Shown in pieces: positions 31,025 through 44,808 of a stretch of 64,000 nt of DNA. Positions within the stretch are counted from its first letter, which is position 1. Every line of letters starts with the position of its first letter. Below the pieces are notes generated by a model that did no database searches, was not told where the DNA came from, and saw only the letters and a list, made by a program, of their open reading frames with translations. This stretch comes from Acanthococcus lagerstroemiae (Eukaryota; Arthropoda; Insecta; Hemiptera; Eriococcidae), in the NCBI GenBank assembly GCA_031841125.1, contig CM063113.1, positions 26,185,312-26,249,311 on the forward strand, given 5' to 3'. The position numbers and the translations under genes were made by a program.

Positions 31025-34000
31025 TCACAAATGTAGCTTGTATTTTAAAAGTAGCTGAATCGTCACTATCAAAGCGGCGGACCACAAACAGCCTACGCCA
31101 ATTCCTCTCAAAACTGCAAAATCCGTGGATGGTAGATCTCGAATTGTAATCGTCTGGGTAGCCTTCATAAGCCATGTGAGAGGTGATAATTGGTTCAAAG
31201 CTTTCAAGATAGGATGCTGACCTTCCAATGGCCACAACATTCCTGTAATCATTTCAAAACTATCAATAATATATTGCTCGTAGGTACACAAAAAGAAAAA
31301 TTATTAACAGCTGCATCGAAGAAATAGAGTCTTGTGCTTGGTTGCAGGCACATCCAAGAACTTTATTATTTCTCTCTTCTTCTTCAGCGTCCTCTTTGCT
31401 GTACAAATATGAACGTGTAACCACTAATTTCTGTAGAGACGATGAAATATACCCTTTTCTATTTTATCAAAGACAGAATTACGTAATATGTGTATTCAAC
31501 ACCCCGTCTGTATATTATTCTTTAAGATTCGTTTTCTTATCAAAAATCATTGTTATTTGGTCCCCATCATAGAGTATGAAAGATGAAATCTATAATCTAA
31601 AAGTACATCAACGACGTTAAAGGCTTTCCATTTATTTTTTATTCTAGTTTATTCATTTTATTTTTGAAATCAAACAGAAAGAAACTCAGAGTACATATGG
31701 TACAAAGGTTAACTCAGTTCAATTGTGCACGGTACAAGTGTGCAGTCAAGCATAAATGGTTCTACTACAATATACTATAATAATTTATTACTATTCTCGC
31801 ATAACTTACCAGCAGGAATGCTTGTAAGAAAAGTTATAGCATTACCCACCAAGGCCACTGCCACCGTGCTCTCACACGCCATCGAGTTAGTGACACCTAG
31901 AATGCATAGGTATATATCGGATACAACGATAAGAGAAACATGCTTACGTAATCTAAATCATCTGAATAATATTTTGAAACGCAACAGATTTATATGCCTT
32001 CTTACCGACAAGCATTCCCAAGACACCCACGACGAACATCAGCATAAATACTGTTATCAAATTTCCTTTATGTGGATTATCGAAGACCCAGTACATTATG
32101 TACATCATCAGGGGCACTTGCATCAATTGCATGAGTATTTGGATTATGGCAAAACTTACTATAAATTCTCTCGGTGAAACTCCTGAATGGGGAAAATCAG
32201 AATTAGGTACCTATTCATTATATCGATCTTCATCGGTTCGGATCCATTATTTAGGAATAAAAACAAAAGATCAGTTGCTATACCTGCGACTAACATTCTA
32301 TCTATAGTCCCTCCGAATTTCTCCTCGGAACTCCTGAGACTTGCTCCAGATAAGGCGAGTCCGAAGACAAATCTAAAATGAAAAAGATTTTGAACCGGGT
32401 TCATGTGGTCCTAAATATCACTCTTATTCTTACTGATTTTGTAATTTCTTGCATTTTACTTACATACATAAACAGGCAGGTGCCGTGGAGGCCAGAGCAG
32501 CTGTTCTCTCGGTTCCTACCACATTTAACGGCATTTCAAACTGGAAACAAATGTACTTACATTAAATTTTTTTTTTCTTCCTCCCCTTCTTCCCATCATG
32601 TCTAACACCTAATCTCAAGTATCTGTCTACATCTATAGTCCTGCTTCCAAAATTGGCCAAACTTAAAAGTAGAGTGAACTGGCCAGCAAATAAGCAGAAT
32701 GTTGACTGCTAAAGATACCGTGTATTTGAGGATTTGACAAGTTTCTATTGACACGCAGACGGACATAATATAGGGAAACAATCTGTAAGAATTCGTAGTC
32801 CCTAGGAGTGCGCACAGACTATTTCTCGAGACTTGCGATGTCACAGCGTTCAATGACTATGTGGTAACATAGCACCTTTAAAACGATAGCAATTGGTGCA
32901 AAAATTCCGCGTTTGCGGTTGGTTTCCTTCGAGCTTCAGCCATTCTCAAGTATCTGTGGTTGCCAATCGAAATTTACCAGATAATAAAGGACAGTGTGGC
33001 AGTCAGTGACCGCACCAAATTGGGTAAGTTTGTATACCCCTAGAAAGCTAACGGCAAGAGCTTCCCAATGAAATATAAATTATATGGGGCGTTCAGTTCA
33101 TCATTGGCTATGAAATTGTCGAAAATGAAAAAATACGCCAGTTTGGCAAGAGTGCGCATTCCTATGCTATTGTGTTCTCTTTCGGGGACAGAATACCACA
33201 GGAAACATAACCCAAAACGAAAAACTCAGCGAAAACTGAACTTCACTGCCGAATTTTATTGTCACTCCTTTGTCTCTAATCAACTTGTAAGTCTAATGTC
33301 TTTTGGTTTCGCAGCGAAAAACTCACGCCTGATGAAGACTGATCATTTGAAAGCTGGTGTAGAAAGTGACATCAGAGGAGACGAGAGGGATCACAGAAAC
33401 GACGGGGGCCAGGTGTGTACATATTGCTGAGAGCTACACTCTTAGATGAAAAGACAATGAATTCGATGCCAGAGGCCAGCACCAGCATAAGAAGGTCTTA
33501 GTCTTGAGGGGGGGGGGGGGGGGTACTAAAAAATAAAATCTGCCTCCGCCGCCACCGCCGCCACCTCCAGAGAAAAAAAACACTGCAGGTTACTTACCCT
33601 GCCCCTTAATTGCTCATTTCTCTAGGGGGTAGCCTACCCTTGGGAGGGGGTTCATGGTGGAAGAGGGAGCTTAGAGGAAGGAAGGTCACGGTGAAGCAAG
33701 TAAAATCCGCCAGCGCTTTCGGGAGAAAAAAACATTAGGGGGTTGCCTACCCTGACCCTTAAATGTTCATTACTCCAAGGGTAACCTATCCTTGGGAGGG
33801 GGTTCAAGGTGAAGGTGGGAGTTTAGGGGGAGGAAGGTCGCTATAAAGGACGAAGAGGAGTTGTGGTGGGAGACGGCTCTCTATGCACTAAACAGTAAAA
33901 GCAACCGTCTGCGGGAGAAAAGAAACTATTGCGGGTTGCCTACTCTGCCCCTTAATTGCTCATTTCTCCAGTGGTAGCCTACTATTGGGAGGGTTTCATG

Positions 34001-37000
34001 TTGGAGGAGGGAGCTTAGGGGTGGAAGGTTGCGATGAAGGACGAGGAAGAGTTGTGGTGAAGGAGGGCTCTCTATAAGCTAAACAGTAAAAGCCACCTCC
34101 TTCATCCCCTTCGTGGGGATAAATTTCTGATAGCCTCCCTTCAGAGGTACCCTACCCCGGGGGGCTTCTCGGTGGAGGTGGGAGGTCCTGGAGAGGGAAT
34201 ACGGTCATGGTGAGGAAGGGCGTCGTGGTGGGCGAAGAGGAGCATGGCGAGGGAAAGTAACTGTGATAGAGGAGGACGGATTGGCAGAGGGTAGCCCACC
34301 CGGGGAGGCGGTCCTTGGTGGGGAGGAGATCCTGGATTGTGTAGTGCCGTGTAGTTTTCATAGAACTTGCATGGAAATTTTTTTATGTGTGGTGAGATAC
34401 AACTTATGTTACTATGACGTCCAGGGTCGTATTTACATATAGGAAACATGGGCACGTACCTAGGGCGCTAGACTATGGGGGATACTGCAGGCCAGCAAGA
34501 GCGAAGCGGGTGACGGCGGGGGTTGGGCCGCGAAGCAGCCAGGGGGCGAAGCTTCTTTAAAATACATTCTGAAATGCTCTTTTTGGCAATGTTAGGGGCT
34601 GGGTTTTCAAGAAACGGGTGCATATCAAATGTGCGTGGACACAAGTTTAAATTTTTGTGAAATTTGTAATGATGAGTAATACACTTTATATTCATCAACT
34701 TTTCCCAAACACCAATGGTAATGCATTAACTTCAATTTACAAGAAAAGTAAGTTTTGGACGAATTTTCAATGTTTCATTACAATTTTTGATGGTTTTTAT
34801 GAGAGCGCATTCTTAGAAATCGCGATGCGCACTCTTAGGAGCCCTTTTACCGAGACTGAAATTTGCAATGTTATAGAAAAAAATGACTGTATCACAAGTC
34901 AGACAACTCCATTTCAACGAAATTTTGGTATGTTATAGGTAACGTTTCTGGGCATATCTTAAAGTTATGCCAATTGGTCCATTGATGGTGGAATACGAAT
35001 CATTTTTCCAATTAGAGCGCAGTCTTACAGATCCTCGCCCTACCTACGTTTTGAAGTAAAAACTCATTGTGAAACTACCACTATTGCTGACTCAGTATAC
35101 CTAATAGGTATTCTACTCATTAATTGTGCGATTAACTAGTTGATAGACTCACATGAACAGGGAGACTTCCCAGCTTAGGATTGAGTCCGCAATTGCTGTA
35201 GATTTTTCTTCGCAGCAACATCAGAGTTTGTATTATATCGATTTTAACAAATTTTCCAAGGTAACTACCTAACACATAAAAGACAACCGTGAACTATAAA
35301 ATATATATACAGCCGCTTATTCAGTATGCCCATTGCTGAGGAAGAATGGGGTAATTGTGCCCGGAGGATAATTGTGCGTCTGCTGATTTTGCGAATCTAG
35401 ATGCACAGTCACTTGACCGTGTAAGGTAACAACATATAATAGCTCGAATGAAGTATTTTATGGAACATGAGTTCATATCGGAATAGCAGTTCGTACAAAG
35501 TGAACAAAGACGAAGATCTGATTTCCAATTTTAATTTGGATAGTCACAATATACCTTAGCGATCAAACTTAAATTTTAGATTTTGAGACCGCTGTTAAAG
35601 TATTTGACGAAAATATTCGCATAAATATTCGAATAAAGCTTATCAGTGGACGAAACCATAATTTATTACTAGCCCTACATCAGTATGAACATGTAAACTT
35701 TGAACATAATTTTAAAGCTGAAAATCATCATTTCTGAACAAAATTCTGTTTTATCAAGGTAAGTGTAGTCTAGTGTAGAAAGGAACAAATTCATTTTAAA
35801 AACATGAAACTAAAAGCAGGAGATTAGTAAATCAACTGACACTTTGCACTGTAGCACATGGTGATAACGAACAGATCATCTTTTTGTCCTGCGATTACAG
35901 CGCTTATAACGGGGTTCGAATATGCGAATAGGTACTATTTTGTCATTGTGCACTTTAGGTGTATTACTTTAATGAGAAGCGAAGGCGAGTCAGCTGCACG
36001 TCATCGGAGCGGGAAGGGACATCGGCGTTGACCAGGAAGAGGAGAACGTCGACGTAGCCGACGCTATCGGGGGGGAGGGGGACTCCAAGAGAACCGGCGG
36101 CTCAAGCATGACCAAAATATCGCGGAATTGGAAGAAAATATGAAGTATATGATCGCGCGGCCCGAGGAGGAGCTCAGGGCGCTAAGAAAAGAGCTGCAAC
36201 AGGTCAAGTAGCAGCTACAGCGCCAGCTGGTTCGGCAGCAGCCTCTTGACTTTTGGACCTTCAGCTTGTTTAGCAGCATTGTTTGGAGGTCTAGACAAGG
36301 TCAAAACGCTTGGCAAACAGTTGCAGTACCTGTGTCCAATGGGAAGGGCAAGAATTTTTGTGCATTTGCTTATTTTTCCCTATCCAAATTTGTAGCGAAT
36401 AGTGAAGTTACTTTTACATAATCATTGAATTTTAAGAAATATGAGCCCCTATTGTGCGCGCATATTTTCACATATTTACATCTAAAAAACGCATATTTCC
36501 CTAAAAATAAAGGTAAAAATCAAAAAATCTTGTAAATCTTCAAAAATTTCTTAAATTTTGTCTTTGAACTTTTGTAAAAATCCTGGCCGTATAAGTAACG
36601 ACGACTTTTGAATTGCGTAGTGGAATCTTCATGAATGAAGAAGCCGCAGTGTTGCCGAAAGTTTGATCTGAAAAAAAACACAATGTTGCCAAAAGTTCGA
36701 TTTACTCGTATTTTCTGAAGATAACCAAAATTTGACATACATTTTCCAGTCAATCTCAATAAATATACATATCAATTTTAATGCATGTTATCATTCAGTT
36801 TTGCTCTAGAAACTTTAAATTTTAAGCAGCTATTGAATAATCCATTCTAAAAAGATACTTGTAGTTTGAGATCTAATTCATACACAAACGGAGCATATGA
36901 GCAGCGAATATACCTGATAAATCCACCCATACGTTTACACTACTGCTGTAAAAATCATCGGCTTTTACTTTGGGTCCATCGTTAGCCACTTGAATGATGG

Positions 37001-40000
37001 AACTGGTATAATTTTTCGAAAAATACAACGCGGCCCACGCTTTATTTTCCTTGACAGCATTCACAGCCTTCGTTTCACTATCGTATTCATACTGTGTGCA
37101 AATTTCTCTTAGTGTTCAGTGTTCATATTTTTTAGTCGCGGTCATTCTCTAGGATCAGGGACGTACTGATAGGGGGGGGGAGCTTCCCCATGTAGGAAAT
37201 TTTTTACTCAGCAGTTGAGAAAAATTACCATTTTAGTCAGGCGGAGTTGGGAAAATCCAACAAGTGAAAGTTTTTTTTCTTTCTTTTTTTGCTTAGATAA
37301 TTTGATACACTTGTGAATTTTGAGTTGAGGAGTTTTTGGGAAAATCCAATAAATTAAAAGGTTTTTTTTTTGCTTCATTTTTGGTTTGATACTTGGGAAT
37401 TTTGAGTTAAATCAGTTGGGACATTCACCCTCCCCCCCCCCCCCACCCAAGGAAAAACTCTTCGGTACGTCCCTGCTCAGAATAAACAGCGGGTAGGAAG
37501 TATATGTATAACGTGAATCACTTACGATTTTGTACGTTTTATTCTGTATGATTTGCAGAAATAAACAACTGAGAAACATATCTGGCTTTTTATCCAGAGG
37601 ACAGCCAAAAAACGAAGAAGAGTTGCAATTTTTCAAAGAAACTTCTTCGTTAACTACTGCCAAGCGTAAATTTTGAGGTACAGTACCGTACACCCAATTA
37701 AAATTGCAACATTGCAGTACTGGCAATGCAAATAGTATGATGAAATATCTGAAAGACAAAAATAATTGTAGGTTAAATATTTTACTGGTTAAGTACTTCG
37801 ATAAGCTAAAGGTGAATGTATTCTTACAAGTAATTTCGTTTCAGTCTTGATAAGTCCTTGTACATTACACCTTTCAATTTTTGCACGGATAAATGTTTTC
37901 TGTCTTCCATGAAATACGTTTGTACTGATTCTGTTTTCTCAGGGTACTGAACAACCTGAATCGAAAGCCAAAGTGCAAATTTTAGACTTTTAGTTTGTCT
38001 CCAACGGCTTTGGTAACTAAGACACAAGGACACATCTTTATGTAATCTTTTCTTGATGAACAGACGGCGTAAAGAACAGGTTCAGATCTGTGGCGACAGC
38101 GTTGGTCATAGCTCAGGATCGTGATAGTTTGAGAGATACCATCGGAAGCCAGAATAGTGACTAGCGACTAAGACTTGGATGATGATGACTCGGTTAAAAT
38201 CAAACACTTTCACCGAACTTACTTCTGTATTTTGCGTATTGCGTTCTTGCTTCTGACTGAGGAGAAGAAAAGTTTCCTCGAGATCACTACAGTTATACGT
38301 TGTAATGAGGTGTTGTGGATGTTCTTCAGCCAGTAAAACGCTGTTTCTCATCAGTCCTATCTGAAAGTCAACAAATGTAGGTCATGGTCGGCAAGCTATA
38401 TCAGATACGCTGAAGCACGAACGCGCCTCTTGGGAAATGTATGCGTCAGTTGAGGAAAATACTAAAAAGAAGGGTTCAGAGCCATTTGGAGTTTAGAGAC
38501 GACTATTCTTATGGGAGCCGAAGTAAGAGGTAGGGTGGACTTTGATGGTAAACTCGGATGGGGGAACAAAGAGGGCTATTCTACTAAAGAAAAAAAAATC
38601 AGTCCTATAATAGTAAATCATTAATGTATTTTTAACTTTTTGTGTTTTGGGTCGGAGTCTAAACCGCAGTGTCAAACTCATGGAGCCAAAGCGTCCACCC
38701 TCCCAAAAATGCATTTAACGCCACTGTGTGCGAACACCTATCGGGAAAATAAATAGTTGCTGTGTCCTTCTCCAGCGGTAGGTACGTACACGTCTGAAGC
38801 CAAAAGGAAAATAGTTTCGGCTACTCTGGTCTGCTGTAGAAACTTACTTTGTGAGCTCTATGAGCCTCTTGGATGTAATGCGTGGTGATGATGATCGTCT
38901 TTCCAGCATTAACCAGTTCTTCCAGTCGAATCCAGATACTTAACAGAAAGTAACATGAAAACATAATTTTCTCGTCCGAATTCCTCTTGCCCATAACAAA
39001 AACAGTCCACTTGACTATAAGTTCGCTTTTTGGAACATCTTTTGAATTCACTACATTACAGAATTTACCTCTGAACCAGATGCACATCCAGTCCAACAGT
39101 TGGTTCATCCAGAATCAATATTTTCGGATCGTGAATGAACGCTATAGCTAATGAAACCCTTCTCTGCTGACCACCGCTAGAGTAAACATAATTTCGTGTG
39201 GGTATTTATTCAGTTTATGACCTCTACAGCGCAATAGTGGTACCTAAACGATATGGCAACTGTTTATTACCTTAGAGTGTTGACGAAGCGGTCTCCAGAG
39301 GGCAATTCTAAAAAAGAAATTAGGTCTTCCGCTCGAGCTAGAATTTCATCTTTCGTCATGGAAAATAAGTAGCCGTACAGAATCATATTCTCGTAGATGG
39401 TCAGGTCGATGTAAAGGCTTAGAGTCTAAAAAATACGCGTAGATTTACTTTACGAGATATTATTCGAATGTCAGATAACACTTCAAAATACAAAGTGCCT
39501 ATCGATCGGAAATCTTCGAGACAATTTAGCATCGAAAGGTATAACTTGTTGGAAAATATGGAGCTTACATGGAGAGGAGAATTAGCGAATTATGCGCAGG
39601 TGGATAATTATGCGTAACGAAATTCAGCTGTGAAGAATGATGTCAGAGAAAAAAAAAAAGGATACAGGAATCATAGAGCCCACACCCAACCACACACGTG
39701 CACCCCCCCCCCCACACACACAAGAGACAACCCAGATACAATATTTTAGGATCAATTAAAACCAAAAACATGAACAAGATGGTGAAGTTTCCCCCGACCC
39801 CCAAGCCCACTACAGGATTTCATAAAATGCTCCAAGTATTGGTGTCCACTGGCGGTTCTACGTTAAAAAGTCCAATTCATTGTGGTTTTCGACAGCCTCA
39901 TGTCACTGGCGTAAAGCACGATTAAAAGGAAAGAGGCAAAATTGTCAAGTCTTTACAAGTCTTAAATTGAAGAGTGCGAGATTTCTAGATGAAAGACGAG

Positions 40001-40480
40001 GTACATGAATAGATAGATATTTTAGGAAGCATTAATGGGTCTGAAATTGTGGACATGCGCTTACCTGCGGCATGAACCCAATTTCGGATCTCTTTTTCAC
40101 ATTTAGCTGGATCGTGCCGGAATCCAACTTCAGTCGTCCTATGATGCAACTCAACAAAGTGGATTTTCCGCACCCACTCGGCCCCAATAAACCGTAACTA
40201 AAATTAATTGTGTACTTGAGTATATACTTCATAGCACTAGCAAAATAATCGAATCATCTTAATAATCAACTCACGTACATGACTCCCTGCGGCACTGTCA
40301 TATTGAGTCCTTTCAAAATTATCGATTTTGATGAGTAACGTTTGTATGCATTACGAATCTTCACACATGGTTCGACATATACATTGTCTGTATCGTCTAC
40401 ATTCGTTTCTATGATTCTGTCCATGTCTTCTCCAATACTTTCACTAATTGAATAGGAATTGTACGATAGCCACGTTTTAC
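31025..40480 (-). CDS. ABC transporter subfamily H half-transporter, gene A
   Basis: A plasma-membrane half-transporter (NBD-TMD order) that works as a dimer; some insect ABCH proteins serve cuticular lipid export. Exons in transcription order: 40279-40480, 40065-40197, 39271-39425, 39069-39176, 38848-38938, 38223-38360, 37828-37955, 37526-37748, 36914-37091, 35153-35268, 32464-32540, 32284-32372, 32006-32182, 31810-31896, 31025-31242. All phases agree, giving about 706 codons. [12 protein letters not shown] (Walker A), FMPQ (Q-loop), SGGQQRR (signature), ILILDEP (Walker B), GLD (D-loop), TTHYIQEA (H-switch). TMD: helix ILFALPVLQ, extracellular Cys-rich loop ([10 protein letters not shown]), [14 protein letters not shown], then three helices and GMLWPLEGQ. 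The first listed exon starts in phase 1, so a short 5' exon with the start codon must lie right of 40480, or Met at GEDMDR is the start. Confidence 0.85.
32541..35152. other. Large intron of ABCH gene A
   Basis: Contains the GC-rich tandem repeat at 33571-34110, a G16 run near 33510, and unrecognised frames (33068-33430 on + and 34141-34455 on -) with no domain. No gene seen. Confidence 0.55.
33571..34110. repeat. GC-rich tandem repeat, three units of ~150-195 bp
   Basis: Each unit starts GAGAAAA(A)...AC(A/T)..., then GGTT(A/G)C(T/C)TAC, CTGCCCCTTAATTGCTCATT, GGGTAGCCTACC, TGGGAGGGGGTTCA and GGAAGGAAGGTC. Starts lie near 33571, 33721 and 33915. A diverged fourth piece may follow to 34360. 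Non-coding, in an ABCH intron. Confidence 0.65.
35269..36913. other. ABCH gene A intron with a coiled-coil gene fragment
   Basis: Mostly AT-rich. At 36090-36235 the + strand reads a heptad-like Glu/Leu/Lys segment ([14 protein letters not shown] then a TAG and QLQRQL), GC-richer than its flanks. It looks like a scrap of an inserted retroelement or host gene. No other gene seen. Confidence 0.4.
37156..37475. mobile_element. hAT-type MITE, 320 bp
   Basis: Ends CAGGGACGTACT and GGTACGTCCCTG. The interior has the same GAAAATCCAACAAGTGAAAG and TTTTGAGTT blocks as the element at 20711-21072. It fills the intron between ABCH exons 36914-37091 and 37526-37748. No clean target duplication. Confidence 0.7.
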
Positions 40481-41249
40481 CTGAATAATATTTTAGCTAT
40501 GTTCAAATCAGACTTACGGGTATTTTTAAAACAGAACAATTACCTTTATTATAGCAGATGACAAATCTGCGTGTATTGGATTAGTTTGCAAATTTTCGGA
40601 TCAAATTCAGCCAAATGAATTCTCAGAGACAGCGATGTAATCAACGTAAACGTAGAAAACTAACACCTGCTAACAGACTTCTTGAAAATATTAATGGAAA
40701 ACTAAAATCGTTACCTAAGTTTGTCAGCTAGAAGGTCAATTATAATCTTTCAACAAGGAAGTGACATCTTACAAAAAACATTAGGGCGTTTGGACATTAC
40801 CAGCCACAGTCACTTTGTCACTCCAAATAAACCAAAATGCCTGCGCACCAACAGACACATAAACAGTAATAACACGTAGGTACATAATAAATGTAAGAGT
40901 TTCCTCTCTATTTGTAACAGCACATTAAAAATCCTCTTATATGTACAATAAGTGCTTGTTATGTGTTTATTATGGCATTGTTCAAAAGTTAGTAGTACCA
41001 ACTACGGCGCGCAAAAAAAAAAAAGAAGAAAAAAAGATTAATTAGGTATCTGAAAAATAAAATTTTCAATTTATTTCAACACAGTACGCAGTCTCTTTTG
41101 CATTTACAATGCCGCTATATCATGTGTCTGTTTAACAGGTTGGCAGTATAATTATTTCTGCTTTAATCTCTATCTGCCTACTTTATAGCTCTGTACCCTG
41201 TTACTTCATCGGTATGCTTGTTCTCAACATTATTTTTTCTTTTCTTTTT

Positions 41250-41790
41250 CTTTTTCTTTTTAAACAACTATCCCCGGCGCTCCCCTATGAGCATTGTCAC
41301 TATTGTTGTCGTGTCCATCCTCTTTGTCCGTACTGCCGGCGTGCCCGGGCATCATCCTTCCGTATTGTTTTTCAGCAAGGCAACGATCTTCAGTTGCAAA
41401 GTCGGCCATCCGATGCGGACCCTCTATCCTGATCCAGGCTCGTTCGGGGCATTTCTGGGATAGGAACTAGGAAGTGCGGTGTCCTGACACCAATTTGGCA
41501 TGCGTGCATCGGTATACGCCCCACTATCGTCGATCCGATGGGGAGCCTTCCTTACTTTTGGAGAGTCGTCACTCACGACCTGCTGCATGGATTACGGTGA
41601 GTTGCGCGGATGCTGTCCGCTGTCTCACACGCCCGGCATCCTCCTTGGTCCGCATTACTGTGCCGGCTAATGCGATCCCTGCTGACCAGTTCTGCAATTG
41701 ATGCCAACAGACCCCCTCGAGCACCGCTTCTGCATCGTTCCGCAAAAGATGGTATGCGACGCATCATCAGCCTCAGCTGAGCAACGCGAG
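41250..41790. repeat. GC-rich dispersed repeat; part recurs at 51345-51450
   Basis: The block GTGCGGTGTCCTG, CCAATTTGGCATGCGTGCATCG and TACGCCCC(A/T)CTATC at 41470-41535 recurs in the same orientation at 51385-51450. It is much richer in GC than the surroundings, which suggests a retroposon. No open reading frame is convincing. Confidence 0.55.
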
Positions 41791-42344
41791 CATTAGGTAA
41801 GTAAGACGGTTATGGTAACCTTTGAAGCACTCATTGAGTATTTGCGTAAAATCTTTTCAGCTGAATCAAACAGAAAAACCAGTCATAAAATTATTTTGAA
41901 ATGGAGGAGTAGAGTGGGCGCCTTCGTAGGACTTTTTCAGAAAGCTAATGGCATTAATACTTATCTCGAATTCACATTCTTCATATAGGTGTACGTCTCT
42001 GTCGAAAGGGCCCACTTTGTCAGTATGGAGTTAAAGGGAAGGAGTTATATTAGACAAAATTACATTTCGAATGAGACCTTAACCAGCTCTGTAGCGTTAC
42101 AGAAAGGTGGGTATTTTTTCGGATTTCTAAAGTTATAAGGTACAGAAAAGCTGTATTTCGAGAAAAATGCGTCTGAAAATTCACAAAGTAATCAAGAGTG
42201 AAAACATCCTTTGAGAAAAACCTGGAATCCACAACCTGGGCCTTTCCTGTATCTACACATTTCATACTCTGGAGCGGAAATAAAATGAGATCTCAAAAAG
42301 CGGCCTGAAAGAACAGGATTCCTACTACCCAGTACCCTAAACAC

Positions 42345-42870
42345 CATGAAATCGAATTTTTAGGCGAAATTTAAGAAAACAGCCTTATAGAGAAAATGGC
42401 GAACAACAAAATGGGCCCTTTCAATAGAGACGTACACATTTAGGTACATGGGCATCTCAAATACGTGACCCACTTCCAACTCAGTAAATAGGCAACTCAT
42501 CCTAACAACGCGTAGAAATATTTGCCTTCTCTTTTTTGAAGGGGCAAGGATGTAGATACCTATTCAAAGAAATTATGTATAGCATTAACTGAAAACTTGC
42601 TTCAGCAAATACGATAAAATCGATTTTTTGGGCGAATTTCAAGAAAACAGCTGTACAGCCAAAATCGTGATCAACAAAATGGGCCCTTCCAATAGAGACG
42701 TACACAAGGTACATGTACGGCTCAAGTACGTGACCCATTTTCAACCCAGTAAATAGGCAACTCATCCTAACAACGCGTAGAAATATTTGCATTCTCTCTT
42801 TTTTGAAGGGGCAAGGATGTAGATATTCGAAGAAATTATGTAGAACATTAACTGAAAAGTTTCCTCAGCA
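42345..42870. repeat. Tandem duplication, two units of ~265 bp
   Basis: Blocks CAACAAAATGGGCCCTT, CAATAGAGACGTACAC, AACAACGCGTAGAAATATTT and GGGGCAAGGATGTAGAT occur in both units in the same order (about 42410 and 42677 for the first block). A shorter related piece lies near 42000-42020. Non-coding. Confidence 0.7.
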
Positions 42871-44808
42871 ATGCGAATAGATGAACGAGTGGAATTGTTT
42901 GGTAATAATAAAAGGTAGCAGTAACAACCACTGAAGAAAATGTACCTGAATCCGATCCACAAGTTAATGAAGGTAGGCATAAGAAAATAAACTGGTGATG
43001 CCCAGTCCGTGTCTTCCCGTAGCTACAGCGTCATCGAAGGTGTAAAGGCTTGGATGAGGAATTAGATGGAAATGCCCTGGCAGTTGGCCAGTAGCATGAA
43101 AGTCAGCAAAACACTGACAGGGGACGCCCCTGGTAAGTACGCCGAGTTCCTTCTAGGGCTCAACAGAAAACATGCTAGGCTCATGGTCTGACTACTAACA
43201 ACATGTGGAGCTGCAAAACACATGTGGTACAAAATGGGAATACAACAAGTAACTTCGTTACTCGAGGAGGGTTGGTAAAAGGGCACGCGTCTTGACTTTC
43301 GACAGTCAAGAAAGCAGGTATCTTGACTATTGACAAGAAATAATTTTTTTTAAATCGCGGAGGAATTAATGAATAATGAATGATCGACTTGATCCAAACC
43401 TAATCCTGAGCTCATTTCATTGTTAGTATTGGTAGTGAAGAGTATGTGATACTCAAATTGAAACGACGAAAAAAGAGAGAAATACCCAGATGCAGAAAAT
43501 GTAACATTTATCGATAATACATTATTGTTAACAAGGACGCAGTCGCGCATCTACCGCACGGATACATACTGCAATAATCCAGGCTTGGTTACATGTACAC
43601 ACTCGCTATTATACGCATGTGCTCTGAGATGTTGGTCACACTCTATAACACGGGCTCTTATGAAGCGCTAGTGGTCTATCATTCCCACGTGGTCTAAGAA
43701 TAATCCCGATTAAATAATTTCCATGGAAATCAGGAGAGCTATTCTTGAAATGCGCAAGGCGCAAACCTACGCTCTGTGCGCATTTTGTAAAAACCAACGA
43801 ACGCCTCTTTCACTAAAATGTGATTCTCAAAAGAGGAGACGAAAGCATTGAACGACCACCAGGCCACGTGCAGCGAGTTGATAAATATTATCTATGTTAA
43901 ATGTTTCTTTCAAAACGGGGTTATTCTTCTACAATTTGGCAAAATGTATTTTTATTCACTCGAAACTGATCTTTAAATTGTGTATCAGTGAATCTGTAGA
44001 CATTTAAATGATCGTGAACGAATTCTTCGATTTTCAAATTGACTTCCCTTATCTTTGTCTATTTTCCAAATCAGCACGATCATGAATATCAATTTGAAGT
44101 TGAAGTGTGTAGTCCGGAATGATATTCATTGAAAACTTTCAATTGCCAATAAAAATGAATTAAGTTGTTTGTTTGGACAGTAAAACAAGTGACCGATTAA
44201 ACCAAAAATTTAATATAATTCATCACTCCATTCCATAATTCAAATTTCAACATACAAAAACTCTCATGATATTACTAGAAAAAAAAACCTACTTTTAACA
44301 GGAATATTTTGCGGGGGAATTCAGAGAAATGTGTTGTATGAAAGTGCCGAACGCGCTGTACGACACCTCTCGAGGTGTCGTTCGAGGCATAGCTCAAGGA
44401 GCGTTCCAAAGTCACGAAACTCTTCAAAGCAATTCGAAAATAGCGGAACGCCTGATACGCCAGGCGTATGGACGCTTGATACGCCCTGTGCGCCTTTCTA
44501 GAATAGCTCTCCAGAAATTCGTCGCGCCGCTACAACACGGACGCAGACTGCAGTAATATCGTCGATAACAGCACAAGACTCCCATATACATCTATATAAA
44601 AATTTTTATGTGTCCGACAATAAATAATAATTTCCATGGAAACTGAACTGTGAACTGAACTGAGCTGGAAAAGGGGAAAAAAGCAATTGCAATAGGTTCC
44701 TAATAAAAAGCAACTCCTGTAGGCACTGTGGAGAAGTGGAGGAAGCCTCGATTCACTGTCAGTGCCTAGCAATAGCCGGGACAAGACGCGAAGAATTGGG
44801 ACTGGAGT

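Larger units (their letters stand above)
40481..44808. other. Intergenic DNA upstream of ABCH gene A
   Basis: This must hold the promoter and probably a short 5' exon of gene A, neither of which I can place. It contains the GC-rich dispersed repeat at 41250-41790 and tandem units at 42345-42870. A 75-codon frame at 44329-44556 has repeated CGCCTGATACGCC motifs and no known domain. No protein gene is supported. Confidence 0.5.

Noticed and set aside
33068..33430. 120-codon plus-strand frame in the ABCH intron
   Set aside because: Basic, low-information sequence without a recognisable domain, inside an intron of a gene on the other strand.
39985..40173. 62-codon minus-strand frame overlapping the Walker A exon
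   Set aside because: Wrong frame of ABCH exon 40065-40197, whose correct frame reads GPSGCGKST.
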